A stretch of DNA of 64,000 nt from Acanthosepion pharaonis (taxonomy: Eukaryota; Mollusca; Cephalopoda; Sepiida; Sepiidae). Location of the stretch: the NCBI GenBank assembly GCA_903632075.3, contig CAHIKZ030002042.1, forward strand, positions 71,001-135,000, written 5' to 3'. Below the pieces are notes generated by a model, which saw only the letters and a list, made by a program, of their open reading frames with translations, was not told where the DNA came from and ran no database searches. Shown piece after piece: positions 1 through 11,849 of the stretch. The translations under genes were made by a program, and so were the position numbers. Within the stretch, counting starts at the first letter, position 1; each line of letters begins with the position of its first letter.

Positions 1-288
1 TTACTTTAACATAGAAAACTGCTCTACAACGATAACGGTCGCACAATAACAGACGCAGATCGTAAGTTCAAGATGCGGTTCTATAATACTGTCACATACC
101 CACAATAAAAAAAAAAACCTTAGGATATTGGAGGTTATCTACATTAAAACGAAGCAACCCACACTCAATAAAATTACATTTCAAACTAGTCACGACACAT
201 TATTTCGATCTAGACATTAGTTCTGTTGTAATACTTCGGTCTATCGCGTGGTATGACGTCATAGAATCGCATGAGAAAGGAAACATTA
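1..288. other. AT-rich spacer, nothing recognised
   Basis: No reading frame, structural RNA or repeat with a partner elsewhere in the window was seen here. It ends where a minus-strand LINE fragment begins. Confidence 0.5.
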
Positions 289-687
289 TTAAGGAACGAG
301 AACAATAGAAGAGTAATCAAGAATGGCAGTAGATAACAATTGACATCCATTTAAATGTATGAAGATCAATCTTGTCTTGAAAGTAAGAAATTGTAAAGAG
401 TTCAACAAGCGAGAAGTACAGGTGAAGAAACTGTTAGTATAGAACTTACGGTTGTATCTAAACAATTCGACTGTAAACTTTAAACCGATGAAATCTTGCA
501 CATCCGAACAATTACGATGAAAGTATTTATAGAAAAGCAAAGAAAGGCAACCTATGGAAGTTGGATAGTGACTGAAGTCGAGACGACAGGTCAGGACCAA
601 CAATATTGCTGAACTGGCCAATTCAAGAAAGACATTTGGGTCACTAACACAAAATAGAGAATGTCTCATATCGAGAATATTTAACAT
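289..687 (-). pseudogene. LINE reverse transcriptase C-terminal fragment
   Basis: A 132-codon minus-strand frame carries the tail that follows the RT domain in CR1/Jockey-type LINEs. The recognisable blocks in order are LSLLFYKYFHRNCSD, then KFTVELFRYNRKFYTNSFF, then SRLLNSL, which matches the usual pattern SLFYRYYHG - FTVE - NSFFPRTSRLWNSLP. The RT catalytic part is absent, so this is a 5'-truncated 3' end. Compared with the family, the stretch between the first two blocks is shortened, which suggests an internal deletion. A related fragment in the same orientation lies near 38.6-39.1 kb. The family tail is recognised from memory; the exact clade is uncertain. Confidence 0.6.
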
Positions 688-699
688 AGAAAAACATAA

Positions 700-1150
700 G
701 AATAAAACTAATTATTTTTAATAATATGTGGAAATCTCCACCTTTTGCCTATGTTGGTCGCGAGACCGGAAACAGGTGTAGCAAAATTATGGAAAATAAA
801 ACATAATTGTTTTCCAGCGGAGGGCTCTGGACTGGGCCTTCATTACCAGAGATACGGAGGAGTAGATGCGATAGATATCATTAAACTACAGAAGAATTCA
901 AAATTGATCGCTGCATTTAAGTATTGCATTATTATTTAAGCTTGCCTTTCAAAAGTTCAACGATAATTCTTCTGTAACCACATAATTTTAAAACAATTTG
1001 ATGTACGTAGGTCCTTACTTTCCGGACAAAAATTATTTATATTTCATCGGTGACTTTCGCTGGATTTAGCAATTAATTTCAATTATTCCCAAATTTATTT
1101 CCAAGTTATAAAATTGTTATCGTACGAAAAATTTTATCGAAAAAAAATAG
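700..1150. other. Spacer, nothing recognised
   Basis: Contains a 64-codon open frame at 745-939 with no recognisable motif and a short hairpin at 729-742 (GTGGAAATCTCCAC). No family match was apparent. Confidence 0.4.
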
Positions 1151-1154
1151 ACGT

Positions 1155-1345
1155 AAAAATCACCGAAAAATAATCGGATTAATGAAAATTTGGGAATCCA
1201 GAATTTCATGACTGGGGGTCTGGATCTGACCCGCCATGTTTTCAAGTTGTTCATGGAGTCGGCCTGCTTCCAAAATAGGATGATATGTTTTGCTATGGCT
1301 TTTAGGAGTATAGTAGAAAACACGGATAATTTTGAAGCTGTAATT
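1155..1345. repeat. Direct repeat, unit 1 of 2
   Basis: This stretch matches 1443-1612 in the same orientation with many scattered substitutions. Shared landmarks are CCGAAAA, TCGGCCTG, TTCCAAAAT and TAGGAGTA. On the minus strand two different reading frames stay open through both units, and both frames look about equally conserved, which argues for shared repeat ancestry and against a coding gene. Confidence 0.6.
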
Positions 1346-1442
1346 TGAGAACAATATATTTTTTCTTTGAACATGAGCTATTGAAATATAGAGAGTTGTA
1401 TCCCTTTAATTGTTTCTGCCATTATGAGCCAAGATGGCGTAA

Positions 1443-1612
1443 TCCGAAAACAATCGTAGAAATGAAGACTTGGGATTCCAAAATTTCAGGATTGTGGATC
1501 TGAATACGACACGGAATGTTTTTAATTTGCTCACGGAATCGGCCTGATTCCAAAATGGTATGATACGTTGGACTACTGCTTCTAGGAGTAAAGTTGAAAC
1601 TGTGACACAGTG
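1443..1612. repeat. Direct repeat, unit 2 of 2
   Basis: Diverged partner of 1155-1345, in the same orientation, followed directly by a (TA)n tract at 1638. The family is not recognised. Confidence 0.6.
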
Positions 1613-1634
1613 ATACACTGACATTCGCATTTAT

Positions 1635-2113
<479 letters not shown>

Positions 2114-2129
2114 ATTTAGGCAGCAATTT

Positions 2130-2965
2130 TTCATTGATTCATGTTTCATTAAATAATATAGACAAGTTTTGTCTATTTATTTTAAGTAAGTTCCTTTCAT
2201 ATTGTCTGATAAACTTAATAACATTATCATTGAAAGACGAAAGGAACTCACCATATTGATACATGTTTAATTCCAATCTAAGCTTTCGGCTTACATAAGC
2301 CATTATCAAAGATGACAATTACTTTTCAATATATCAACCAATACACGGAACAATAATGATAGTCTGTTTTTGTTGGAAGAAAAACTTCAAAGCAGCAACT
2401 AACTCGTGTATACGAGACGATAAGCGAAAATCGCATCGCAAATCGTGACGTTACACATGACCACGTGAGAGTGAAAACGAGAAGTATTAAGTATAGGAAG
2501 CCGTTGGTATAAACCATTGCCTTCTGTTATCAATTATAAGCATTTAAGAATATTTGTGGAGATTTCATAGTTTATTTTGTTCAGGTTAGGTTTCAACTGT
2601 TTTATGTATATTGTTTTAAGAATTGTTAGTTTTTGTTTATTGTTTTCATGTTTAAGTATAGTTGTGTTTATAACAAGGATTTTCCGGAATTGTGTATCCT
2701 GCCAGGCATGTTGTTTGCTTTGAAATTCTTCTTGCAACAAAAACAGACTATCATTATTGTTTCGTCCGTGTATTGGTTGATATATTGAAAAGTAATTGTC
2801 ATCTTTGATAATGGCTTGTGTCTAAAGCTTAGATTGGATTTAAACATGTATCAATATGGTGATTTCTTTTCGTCTTTCAATGATAATGTTATTTAGCTTA
2901 GCAGACAATATGAAAGGAACTGAAAATAAATAGACAAAACTTACCTATATTATTTAATGAAACAT
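2130..2965. repeat. Long fold-back (inverted repeat) element
   Basis: The left arm (about 2130-2370) and right arm (about 2737-2965) are reverse complements over roughly 230 bp. Landmarks are GTTTCATTAAATAATATAGA on the left against TATATTATTTAATGAAAC on the right, and a shared block at the inner ends (TATCATTATTGTT on one arm, its complement on the other). About 370 bp lie between the arms, with only a featureless 68-codon minus-strand frame. TA-rich repeats flank both outer ends. Diverged pieces recur near 20,740-20,790, 37,310-37,360 and 52,125-52,345. The motif GCTTTCGGCTTA...GCCATTATC resembles terminal sequences of Penelope-like elements, but that link is tentative. Confidence 0.8.
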
Positions 2966-2969
2966 GCAT

Positions 2970-4890
2970 TAATATATATATGTATCTATGTATATATGTA
3001 TGTATGTGTTTGTGTTTGAGCGCGTGCGTAGCAATGTGTGTGTGTGTGCAGGCAGCAAATTGGTGCTTAATTAAGAACCTTTCATTTATTATTTTATGTT
3101 TTTCTTCTCTGAACAATAATTGATGAAGGTAGAAAAAGTTATTTTTACCCAAATGCTACGTTTTGGAAGTCTTCAAATGTAAAAATAATGATTTTGCTTT
3201 TTCTGAAATCATATTTTCGTTCACACCCAGTAACCCTTAACGCCATAGCCGCATTATAATCTTGCTTGAGTTGATTTTTTTTCTTTTCTCAGTAAAAATA
3301 AATCAGTTTCAAAATAGGAAACAACGTAAATGAATAAAAATGAGACACGAGGATTTTCGTTTTGTAATCTAACATTTCGTTTTACTCTGTTTTCGGCCGG
3401 AGAGTTTTAGGTCTCCTTAAGAGGATCTTTCACATTGAATGAAGATTAGTAAAGTCATTAGTATACCATGATGACTGCAACAATTACTGGGACAATTAGA
3501 TAAACATTTTGGATGATTTTGAAATCTGTACCATATCAAGGTCGTTTATGTATGGCTCAACAAATGAGCATGAATCTCAATTTGATATTTTGGAATGGTT
3601 ACGCTAAACTAGACAAAGTTTGCTCTAATAGCATTCCTTGGCACTGACTTTCGATTTTGCTAAGTAACATAGTGTTACATAAATATATTTCTATATATAA
3701 ATCCCCGCCTTCCTCATTTACTTATTGTTGTAGAGTAGTTTTCACAATGGAGGCTTGTATTTCAATAAGTCGTCCTAAATTAGGTTCGACGTACAAAATA
3801 TTAAGTTTTTAAGTTAAGAAAAAGTCCTCTTTGAGACTTTACAATATTTAGCTGAAATTATCTTGAAACTAACATCGACTCTAAAGGTACTATAATTTTA
3901 CGGCCAAATCGCTACTCCACTACCTACCCATATTTTATTTTTAATCGTGCCGGGGCGTAATTCTATAAAGGAGACAACCACGAGCCTCGCTATGTAGTTG
4001 TACATTTTAGCTCCATCCAACGTACTTCTACATTCATCATTAAAATTACTGTTACGAAAACAGTTTTTATATTTTACTTTCTAGCATTCCCACGAATGCC
4101 AGGATGTAGCCAACAAAATCTTTTCAAATATCCGGAAGAAACAAAATCTGGCTCAACCGGAAGTTGAACTGATTTCCCAGTGATGATAGCTCCAAATCTG
4201 ACGTTCATTCCCAAGTATTCGCACGACATAAAAATAAGTAAATTTATTGCAATATTCCACAGCCATATATCGTAATTCTAGATTTAAAATCACAAGCCGT
4301 TGCCCGTAATTCGATTTTCACTATGTGCCTTATTACCAAGATAAAAGGCCAGACAAAACCAGTTTTAGTAAATATTAACTTGCAGCGAGTCGAAACGAAA
4401 TCAATAATGTTATTGTTCTTTTGAAATATCAATACTTTGAGCTCTAGCAAATTTCCTGTAATGTATCAAAAGATATCTTATAAGCGACTTTATTGATTCA
4501 GCATATCTTTTATAGATTTCTTAAAGTTTTATTCTGCTTTGAAGAGAACTTTGCCACAAGTCTTCTATAAAAATAACAAAGCTGTATTCAGTATTTTTAA
4601 TAATTTAAAATAACGATGTTATCGTGTGCATTGTTTGCTCACCAGACTGATTTTTTATTATGACATGCTTATGAGAAAACCAGTGTCGTAAACCAATTCG
4701 TTAATACCATGAATTTTATCTATCACTCTTTTGAATCAGTATCAGACAAACATCCCTTGATTAAATTCCTGTCGTACACTTGGAGAAATTACCAAGTGTT
4801 CGTTTATTACCAACATCATCTCGTTGACAAATTCGTTGCCCATTTGTTGCGGTCTTGTTTGAATTTAGTTAATCTAGATACACAATCCTG
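2970..4890. other. Non-coding spacer, nothing recognised
   Basis: Holds a short TATG/TG-rich stretch near 2975-3050 and otherwise mixed AT-rich sequence. Open frames here are 68 codons or shorter, without motifs. No repeat partner was noticed elsewhere in the window. Confidence 0.5.
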
Positions 4891-4929
4891 ATGGTCACCT
4901 CTTCGGTATATACTTAAGACCTCCCCACA

Positions 4930-5115
4930 ACGCGGGATGTGATGCAATGTGGTGCAAGGCTGTTTTTTTTTTAAGTGTGGTGTTCCCATCCCGTAGATTC
5001 GGGCAGAGATTGCCCGTAAAGCCCGTATACACGGGGTCAGATGGATGTCAACCTCAGACAAGACTCTACCCGTAAGCATCGCCTCGTCTGGGTTCCGCTC
5101 CGCCCAGAGGCAGAG
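4930..5115 (+). repeat. GC-rich dispersed repeat (same family as 37.6-37.9 kb)
   Basis: A GC-rich patch in AT-rich surroundings. Its order of blocks (GTGGTGCAAGGC, then CCCGTAGATTCGGGC, then TTGCCCGTAAAGCCCGTAT, then ACGGGGTC) matches, as reverse complement, the two units at 37,574-37,712 and 37,761-37,903. It is therefore a third, more diverged unit in opposite orientation. Function and family are unknown. Confidence 0.55.
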
Positions 5116-5202
5116 ATTCGACAGAGTAAGGATTAATCGTTAAGACTTCTCTGATTCTTACCTCTTCGTTGCATCACCATTTCTATAAACATTATATTGT
5201 GT

Positions 5203-5382
5203 TACATATGCAAATTGAGTTACATATGCAAATTTTGTTACATATGCAAATTGAGATACATATGCAAATTTTGTTACACATGCAAATTGAGTTACATATG
5301 CAAATTGTGTCACCTATGCAAATTGAGTTAAATATGCAAATTGGATTACATATGCAAATTGGGTTACATATGTAAATTAGAC
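5203..5382. repeat. 18-bp minisatellite carrying ATGCAAAT in nearly every unit
   Basis: Ten units of 18 bp. The eight bases ATGCAAAT start at 5208 and recur exactly every 18 bp: 5226, 5244, 5262, 5280, 5298, 5316, 5334 and 5352; a tenth unit at 5370 reads ATGTAAAT. Variation is concentrated in the other ten bases of the unit. The eight-base core equals the classic octamer bound by POU-domain factors. Because 18 is a multiple of three, open frames exist on both strands (repeating LHMQIE on plus); these are by-products of the repeat. Confidence 0.93.
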
Positions 5383-5752
5383 ACATCAATCTCTAATCAG
5401 ACTATTAAACCCTATTAGCTCATTCATCCGAATGTTTTTCAATGCCTCTCCTGAATTTGACTGCTGTCTCGGGCGAATTTTATGTAACGGAATCTCTTAC
5501 AAATTTGTCCTACTGTTTATTCGACGGCCGGGATTCACCCCCAAATCAATCTCTTGATGTTGATTTTTTCTGTTAATTCCCCGCAAAAATAAAAATAATT
5601 TATATTTCCTAAAATTGACATAAAATTCTCTCAGTTCGAAGCCCTTTACTTGCATTCCACTTGGGTTGACCTTCGCGATGGCCCCAAATGTGAGCGACCC
5701 GGGTGCGTTATTTCTATGTGCGGGGTTTCCGTCACGCCCAACTCGATTTGTT

Positions 5753-6070
5753 TGTTATAAATACATTCGAAAGGGTGCGCAGGATCGCTTCATCAATGAT
5801 GTTATGACTTGGGGTCTTTAAGTATCATAACTTTTCACCGAAGAGACCCTACCGAAACAATATCTATCCTGGCAGGGACCACCAAGCACACAACAACGGA
5901 CTTATAAAGAACTGCCACTGCTGATCTTAAAATAACGGACGACCAATCAAAAACGCCCTACGTCACTTCCTCCTCAACAAAGACGAGACAAAAAGAGAAC
6001 AAAGTGAATGCTCGTCATTTCCTTCTTAGGAAAGACTTTCACTCATAACAAACACTGTTTGACATAACAG
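5753..6070. repeat. LTR-like repeat, copy A
   Basis: First of four related segments. It begins TGTTATAAAT and ends GACATAACA, so the ends form the TGTTAT...ATAACA inverted pair expected of a long terminal repeat. Internal landmarks shared by the copies are GTGCGCAGGAT, AGAGACCCTACCGAAA, TTATAAAGAACTGCCACTGC, GACCAATCA and AACAAACACTG. TATAAAG and CCAAT boxes are visible on the plus strand. No internal retroelement coding region lies beside it and no target duplication was found, so a solo LTR is the preferred reading. Confidence 0.5.
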
Positions 6071-6311
6071 GTAAGTCATTTCTATTTGTCGCCAGAAAAG
6101 TTTTTACAACGAAATTCAGTATGAGTTGTTTTTTAAAAATTAAGAAACCTTGGTTTACCCATTCAGCAAATATAACTTAATTTTATTAAAATTATTGAAT
6201 TCAGCATGTTACATTATTACTTTAATACCCCCTCCAATACCACCACAACCAGTTTTTTCTTTTTTCAATATTTTATTTATTTTTCTTTTCTATAATAATA
6301 ATAATAATTTG

Positions 6312-6672
6312 TTATGAACAGACTCCGACAGGTGCGCAGGATAGCTTTATCAATGATTTTATGACTTGGTGCCATGACAAGTTTTGGGTCTTTCAACATC
6401 TTACCTGTTCACCTAAGAGACCTTACCGAAACAATACCTATTCCGGCAGGCGATCCTGACGCAAATGTCCACCAAGCACACAGCAATGGACATATGCACT
6501 GCCACTGCTGATCTTAAAATAGCGAGCGACCAATCAGAAACGACCCACGACACTTCCTCTTCAACGAAGACGATACAAAAAAAGAGACCAAAATGAATGC
6601 TCGTCGTTTCCATCTTAGGTCCAATATGCGGAATAATCCACACTCATAATGAACACTGCTTGACATAATACC
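6312..6672. repeat. LTR-like repeat, copy B
   Basis: Diverged copy of 5753-6070. It starts TTGTTATGAACAGACTCC and ends TGCTTGACATAAT, and contains all the shared landmarks, including GACCAATCAGAAACG. Confidence 0.55.
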
Positions 6673-6890
6673 TAATTTACTTAATAAGTTATTATTAAGT
6701 AAATTTCAACTTTCGCTTGCTGTCACATTTGACTAAAATCAGTTCTCTCAGTGAAAAGTGTTAAGCACAAGATATAGCCACCAAATCCTTATCTGTTCCT
6801 TTTCACATGACAGCAGAATTTAGGGAAAAAAATTCGAAGAAAGAAGCTATGAGACAGGAAATATAAAAAGTTAACAAAGCTATATTGTTA

Positions 6891-7243
6891 TGAATAGATT
6901 CTAATGAGTGCGCAGGATCGCCTCATCAGTGGTTTTATGAGTTTGGGCTCATAACAAGTTTCGGGTCTTTCAACATAACACCTAATCACCCAAGAGACCT
7001 TACCGAAACAATACCTATTCCAGCAGGCGATCCTGAAGCAAATGTCCACTAAGCACACAACAATGGACATTTAGGGAACTGACACTGCTGATCTTAAAAT
7101 AGCAAGTGACCAATCAGAAATGCCCTGCGTCAGTTCCTCCTCAACCAAGACGAGACAAAAAAGAGAACAAACTGAATACTCGTCTTTTTGCCTCTTAGGT
7201 CCAACACGCGGAAAGATACACACTCTCAACAAACACTGCCTAG
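6891..7243. repeat. LTR-like repeat, copy C
   Basis: Starts TTGTTATGAATAGATTC and carries the shared blocks; it is truncated at AACACTGCC, after which copy D follows almost at once. The direct C-D junction suggests unequal exchange or one insertion next to another. Confidence 0.55.
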
Positions 7244-7245
7244 TG

Positions 7246-7519
7246 TCATGACAAGTTTAGGGTCTTTCAACATCACGCCTGTTCACTCAAGAGACCCTAC
7301 CGAAATAATACTTATTCCGGCAGGTGATCCTGAAGCAAATATCCACCATTCACACAACAATGTACATATAAAGAACTGCCACTGCTGATCTTAAAATAGA
7401 GAACGACCAATTCCCTAGGTCACATCCTCCTCAACCAAGACGAGGCAAAAAAGAGAACAAACTGAATGCTCGTCTTTTCCCAACACCCAGAAAAACCCAC
7501 ACTCTCAATTAACACTGCC
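7246..7519. repeat. LTR-like repeat, copy D (5' truncated)
   Basis: Begins inside the unit at TCATGACAAGTTTAGGGTC and runs to TTAACACTGCC. It retains the TATAAAGAACTGCCACTGC block but is missing about 60 bp of the unit's start. Confidence 0.5.
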
Positions 7520-8690
7520 AAAATAAATTCTTTTCTTTTTTTTGAATTGTAAAAAATTTCTTGTAAGTACCTCGAATATCTTCCAAACTTATGAAATGTG
7601 AATAACTCCCTAATATTTTCTTCATTTTGTGGGTTGAAGTTGTTCCAAGCAAGCTAAAACGATTTTGATTTAAGATTTATAATTTCCAAAGAGTGCCAAA
7701 AATTTAATAAAAATAGGAAAATTTTGATTTAAAATTTATAATTTATTGGAGTGAGTTAATATTTGTAATAAGTAACTTTACATGAAATGAATTAACAGAA
7801 AATATATCCTTTCTAGCATCTTTTAACGGTTTGGAATGTATATTCTGACATCATGGTAAAACGCAGTTGAACTGAGTTTTTTTTTTTCGACATCAACCCT
7901 AATTTGTTGGTGGACAGTGAGAAAGGAGAGAAGGATTATTTCTTATTAATGATACACATACAAAATGAATAAGGGCATCCGCCAAAGAATATTGAACCTG
8001 GTTCGCTGACTTCGTAGCCGTCACTAAGACTTATACATCTTACAATCGTTGAACGAAAGGCAAGGGCTTCATTTTTACATATTGGACGCTGGGTGATATT
8101 TTAGAATTTGTGATCAGAAGATAAAGAGAGAGATGGACTTAAACTCTGTCAGAGAACTTTGGAAGGCCTAATGACTGAATAAAAACCATCAAAGTCCGCC
8201 CGAAAAAACGCCCACGCAGATTCTTGAACAAGGACTGGGAATAAAATATATGCACATCCTCAACAGGATAGTGAACTGAATTCTCTCTTTTCCTATAGCT
8301 TTACTCCACCTGACACCTACAAAAATCATTCAGAGAAAGGGCGAAGCTCTCGTTTTGGACGACTGGTTATATTCTTTGTGAGCCAACAAGGGGAATGGTA
8401 TTATTGAGTGATGTTTATTAAAATCCGTCTGACAGCTTCGTAGGGCCTTAAAGCTGAACAACAATGAACCATACAAACCCAACTGTAAAAAAAAAAAAAG
8501 GTAGACATTTGTGAATATTGACTGAGAGAGAAGTGTATTTCGTACAAAATATCTTGTCAGCTCGAAGCAAAATATTCGTTTTTTTAATATGTCATGTCCA
8601 TTACGGACGTAGGCGATCACGCCCCTACAGAGAAAATATTTCCTACATCCTGATATATATATATTGAATACTGGTAGGAGTGAAAATTCG
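7520..8690. other. Spacer with two faintly similar segments
   Basis: Sequence near 8045-8115 (CGAAAGGCAAGGGCTTC...TTGGACG) weakly resembles 8333-8400 (GAAAGGGCGAAGCTCTC...TTGGACG), suggesting an old duplication. No reading frame was recognised. Confidence 0.35.
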
Positions 8691-8692
8691 CC

Positions 8693-8693
<1 letters not shown>

Positions 8694-8755
<62 letters not shown>

Positions 8756-9053
8756 GGGGAATAATTTGTTGCTCTGTAATCCAAATGGATACTATTAATA
8801 TAAAATATTAAAACAGATCCACAAATTACAGAGCATATAGATCGAAAAATAATACAGAATTTATCCATTTTAATGTTTCAGTCAGACGAAATGCGCGAGT
8901 TAGCGTTCAGTAGAGGGTGGAAGGTCTGTCTTAAAGGGAAGAAGTTTTATAAAATAAAACCCGGATATTAACCTTATGACATTAAATTGGGTTTATATGA
9001 GGGATGAAATATTAATTTAAAACTAAAGCAGGAATAAAACAACTTTAAAATAA

Positions 9054-9105
<52 letters not shown>
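8694..9105. repeat. (TA)n tracts
   Basis: Uninterrupted (TA)n at 8694-8751 and 9056-9105, separated by about 300 bp of unrecognised sequence. The second immediately precedes the SINE-like core repeat at 9130. Confidence 0.95.
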
Positions 9106-9112
<7 letters not shown>

Positions 9113-9129
9113 AGGCGCATATAATCTTT

Positions 9130-9345
9130 GGGAATGAATGAATCCATCTCTTCGTCTCTCCATAGCTATGGGTTAAATAGTAGAACAGACCCGACCCTTT
9201 AGCCTTGATCAGAAACTAAGCGAGGAGAATAGCAACTTTCAATTCAAAATCTGAGGAGTTCGTTCTGAGACCTAGCTTTCTGTATACGGTTCTTTCGCAA
9301 AGCGCTTTTGGTAGTGCAGAAGTCTTCGTAAGCAACTTAAGTATA
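9130..9345 (+). repeat. SINE-like core repeat (family of 58.8 kb)
   Basis: Shares, in order, TGAATCCATCTCTTC, CTCCATAGCTATGGGTTAAAT, AGAACAGACC, AGCCTTG and AATTCAAAATCTGAGGAG with the segment at 58,790-59,000. Core fragments of the same family occur at 17,630-17,720 and behind a tRNA-like head at 22,990-23,080. No polymerase III head is visible in this copy. Confidence 0.55.
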
Positions 9346-10230
9346 ACAGACACCAAATAAAATTAAAAAAAACTTTTGAAACTCTATTTGCTTACGCAGA
9401 GTCAGATTAGACCGAAATGCTGTCTGCCATATCTGAGCTGGAGCAATTCAATTGTCTCTCGCTAGCCTCGACGGAGTTCAAAAATATTTACGCGCCCATC
9501 TTTCTGATGAAGCATTTTTCATACTATTCGTCTCAGGTCTATCAACTCTATCGCTGGTTACCTGACTTTTTAATTTGTTTTTTTTTTTTGTTTTTTTGCG
9601 AATTATTCAAAGCGGAAATATATTTCGGATTATAAAACGTTGCTAACATTACCTGGTATTCCAAAGAGATAGCAAATCTAATTCCTGACCAGGTTTGACG
9701 CCACTTACACACGGTGATTGAACTAGAACCAGTGTTTTCAATATGATTTGATCATAGATCTGTTTCCAGGGAATATGTTCTGATTAGCTACATTCTTTAG
9801 TTTTAGGAGTATACATCTTTACAGCTAGCATCCTAGCTAGCTAGCATGCCATGTACACAGTAGTGTGCAATCATCATTTCTTTCGTATTTATTGGTAAGA
9901 ATTTCCATTCGAACAGTTTCTTCTCAAAGAACAATCTAAGAGAGGATATTTTGCCGAAAACGGCAATCTTAACTCTTTAATTCTAGGCACAACCATTATT
10001 TAATCAATATATCTTATTAATCTACAATCCTTACGTCTATAAAACTCTATTCAATAACGATCTACCTTGAGTGGCTCTTGAACCTTGTATTGTCGGAATA
10101 TTGTATTAAAATATGCAGCTTACAGCACCTGGGCAAATTAACCCCCACAAACAACTAGCGTACAATTCAGGACTCATAAGGAAGTTTATCCAAATTACAA
10201 TGATTCCGTTGTTCATAATATAAAATTTAA
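9346..10230. other. Spacer, nothing recognised
   Basis: Includes a T-rich 72-codon frame at 9417-9635 and a small palindromic cluster near 9825-9850 (AGCTAGCTAGC). No family match was noticed. Confidence 0.45.
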
Positions 10231-10239
10231 TTTGCAACC

Positions 10240-10527
10240 AGTTTATTTCTCTGACTTGCCCTCCTTCTCACCTTCTTCCCATCCTTATTTTCCTCGATCC
10301 ATCCCTTTCTCTCCCACCATTATCTCTCTTCCCATTTTCTCTCTGAGTCACACACGTTCTCACTCCCGCTTTCTCCCATCTCTTATCTCATTCTCTCTCT
10401 CTCTTTTTCTTGTTCCCTCCCTCGCATTATCGTATTTCACCCCCTTTCTGTTTCTTTTTCTCTCTCTCTCTCTCTCTCTCTCCACTTTTCCCTCCCTCTC
10501 TCAGGCAAATTCTTCATTCTTTCCCTC

Positions 10528-10593
<66 letters not shown>

Positions 10594-10772
10594 TATATAT
10601 AAATTAGGAGTTGAAACCATGGTAGCGTCATTAACTGATCCCCTAAGCTTTGAAATTTAAAAGCTGTGCACGTTACATTTTTATTCTTTATTTTCTTTAT
10701 ATGTGTACTGAGGACTTTCCAATACAACTGTTATAATTTAACTCTGAACAATACCTGTTTTATAATTATAAT

Positions 10773-10847
<75 letters not shown>

Positions 10848-11010
10848 TTCTAGTTGTATTCAGTTGTTTGTGGCCGTGAGTTTCACGCTTTTGCGATGAT
10901 TAGACAAAATGTTTGTCTGATGATCGCATAACTCATATTTATCCACCTGAATATTATAGCTCTATCCCTGACATTGAGCGCTTTCCACTATGAAATGCGC
11001 ATATAAAACA

Positions 11011-11069
<59 letters not shown>

Positions 11070-11080
11070 TGTGTGTGTGT
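10240..11080. repeat. Simple-repeat cluster: CT-rich, (TA)n, (AG)n, (TG)n
   Basis: A pyrimidine-rich stretch (10,245-10,530, with (TC)n at 10,459-10,481) runs into (TA)n at 10,532-10,601. A second (TA)n at 10,781-10,820 continues as (AG)n to 10,847. A third tract switches from TA to TG at about 11,032 and ends near 11,080. A hairpin with about 16-bp arms and a 3-base loop (GCGATGATTAGACAAA...) sits at 10,893-10,927. Confidence 0.9.
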
Positions 11081-11089
11081 TCCAAGGGA

Positions 11090-11845
11090 TGCTAAAGATT
11101 CCCTTGGAAAAGGAAGAGCATTTTAGTTTTTGTTGTTGTTTATGTAAGTAAGGATTTGCTTAAATCCAAAGAAACATTTCGAAATGGTTTCTGAACCGAC
11201 TGTCAAGAAGAGAAGATCGTAGATGGACGACAAGGAATCAGTTGCAATGAATGGCCACACGATAATAGAAATTGTCCAGTGTTTGAATTCAGTCTTTTCC
11301 CCTCCTAGTCAGCCTGGATCTCAAAATAAAACAGCCTAAGTTCTTTAACTGCTAACTAGAATTAGGATAGATTAAAGGCATTTCCAAGGGCATTATTACA
11401 AATTGAACCGCGCCCTCTGATTACCCTTTCGGCGTTGTTAACCGAGACCATACATCCACTCACCCACACATGCGCAGAGGACGCATGTCTTACTGCTGGT
11501 ATAAGTGAGAGAAAGACGCACCTGAAGGAAAAAGATGAGGAAGCGGCAATAGAAAGACTTTATCAGGTGCCGCGACACAAATGATGGGTGAAAGTCATAC
11601 TGAAGTTATCAACATCCGTTTGATTGCAATTTCGGAAATCGGTATTGTCCCACATGAGAGCTAAATAACAAACAATAAAAATTATGCAACTAATATCGCT
11701 GACATCCCAATTTATGTAAGATTTTCAAATATCTACGTTTTGGGAAGCATATTAGAATCATCCAGGTCATATACTGACTGTAAACCGCCAGCATAGGCAT
11801 GAATTCAGTAAACACGCAAAAATCGGAATGGCGTATGAAAAGGAT
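11090..11845. other. Spacer before LINE fragment, nothing recognised
   Basis: Mixed-composition sequence without a usable frame. It may include an unrecognisable 5' part of the RTE-like LINE that starts to be readable near 11,850. Confidence 0.35.
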
Positions 11846-11849
11846 GTGT

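Noticed and set aside
5169..5389. Open frames encoding LHMQIE-type repeats over the 18-bp minisatellite
   Set aside because: Same reason: 18 bp is a multiple of three, and both strands are open.
7980..8035. Minus-strand tRNA-like sequence (CCAGGTTCAATATTC...GGCGGATGCC)
   Set aside because: Only a weak box B-like block is present; no box A or second copy could be found.
10893..10927. Rho-independent-type terminator hairpin
   Set aside because: The surrounding genome is clearly eukaryotic; the hairpin sits among microsatellites and has no adjoining gene.
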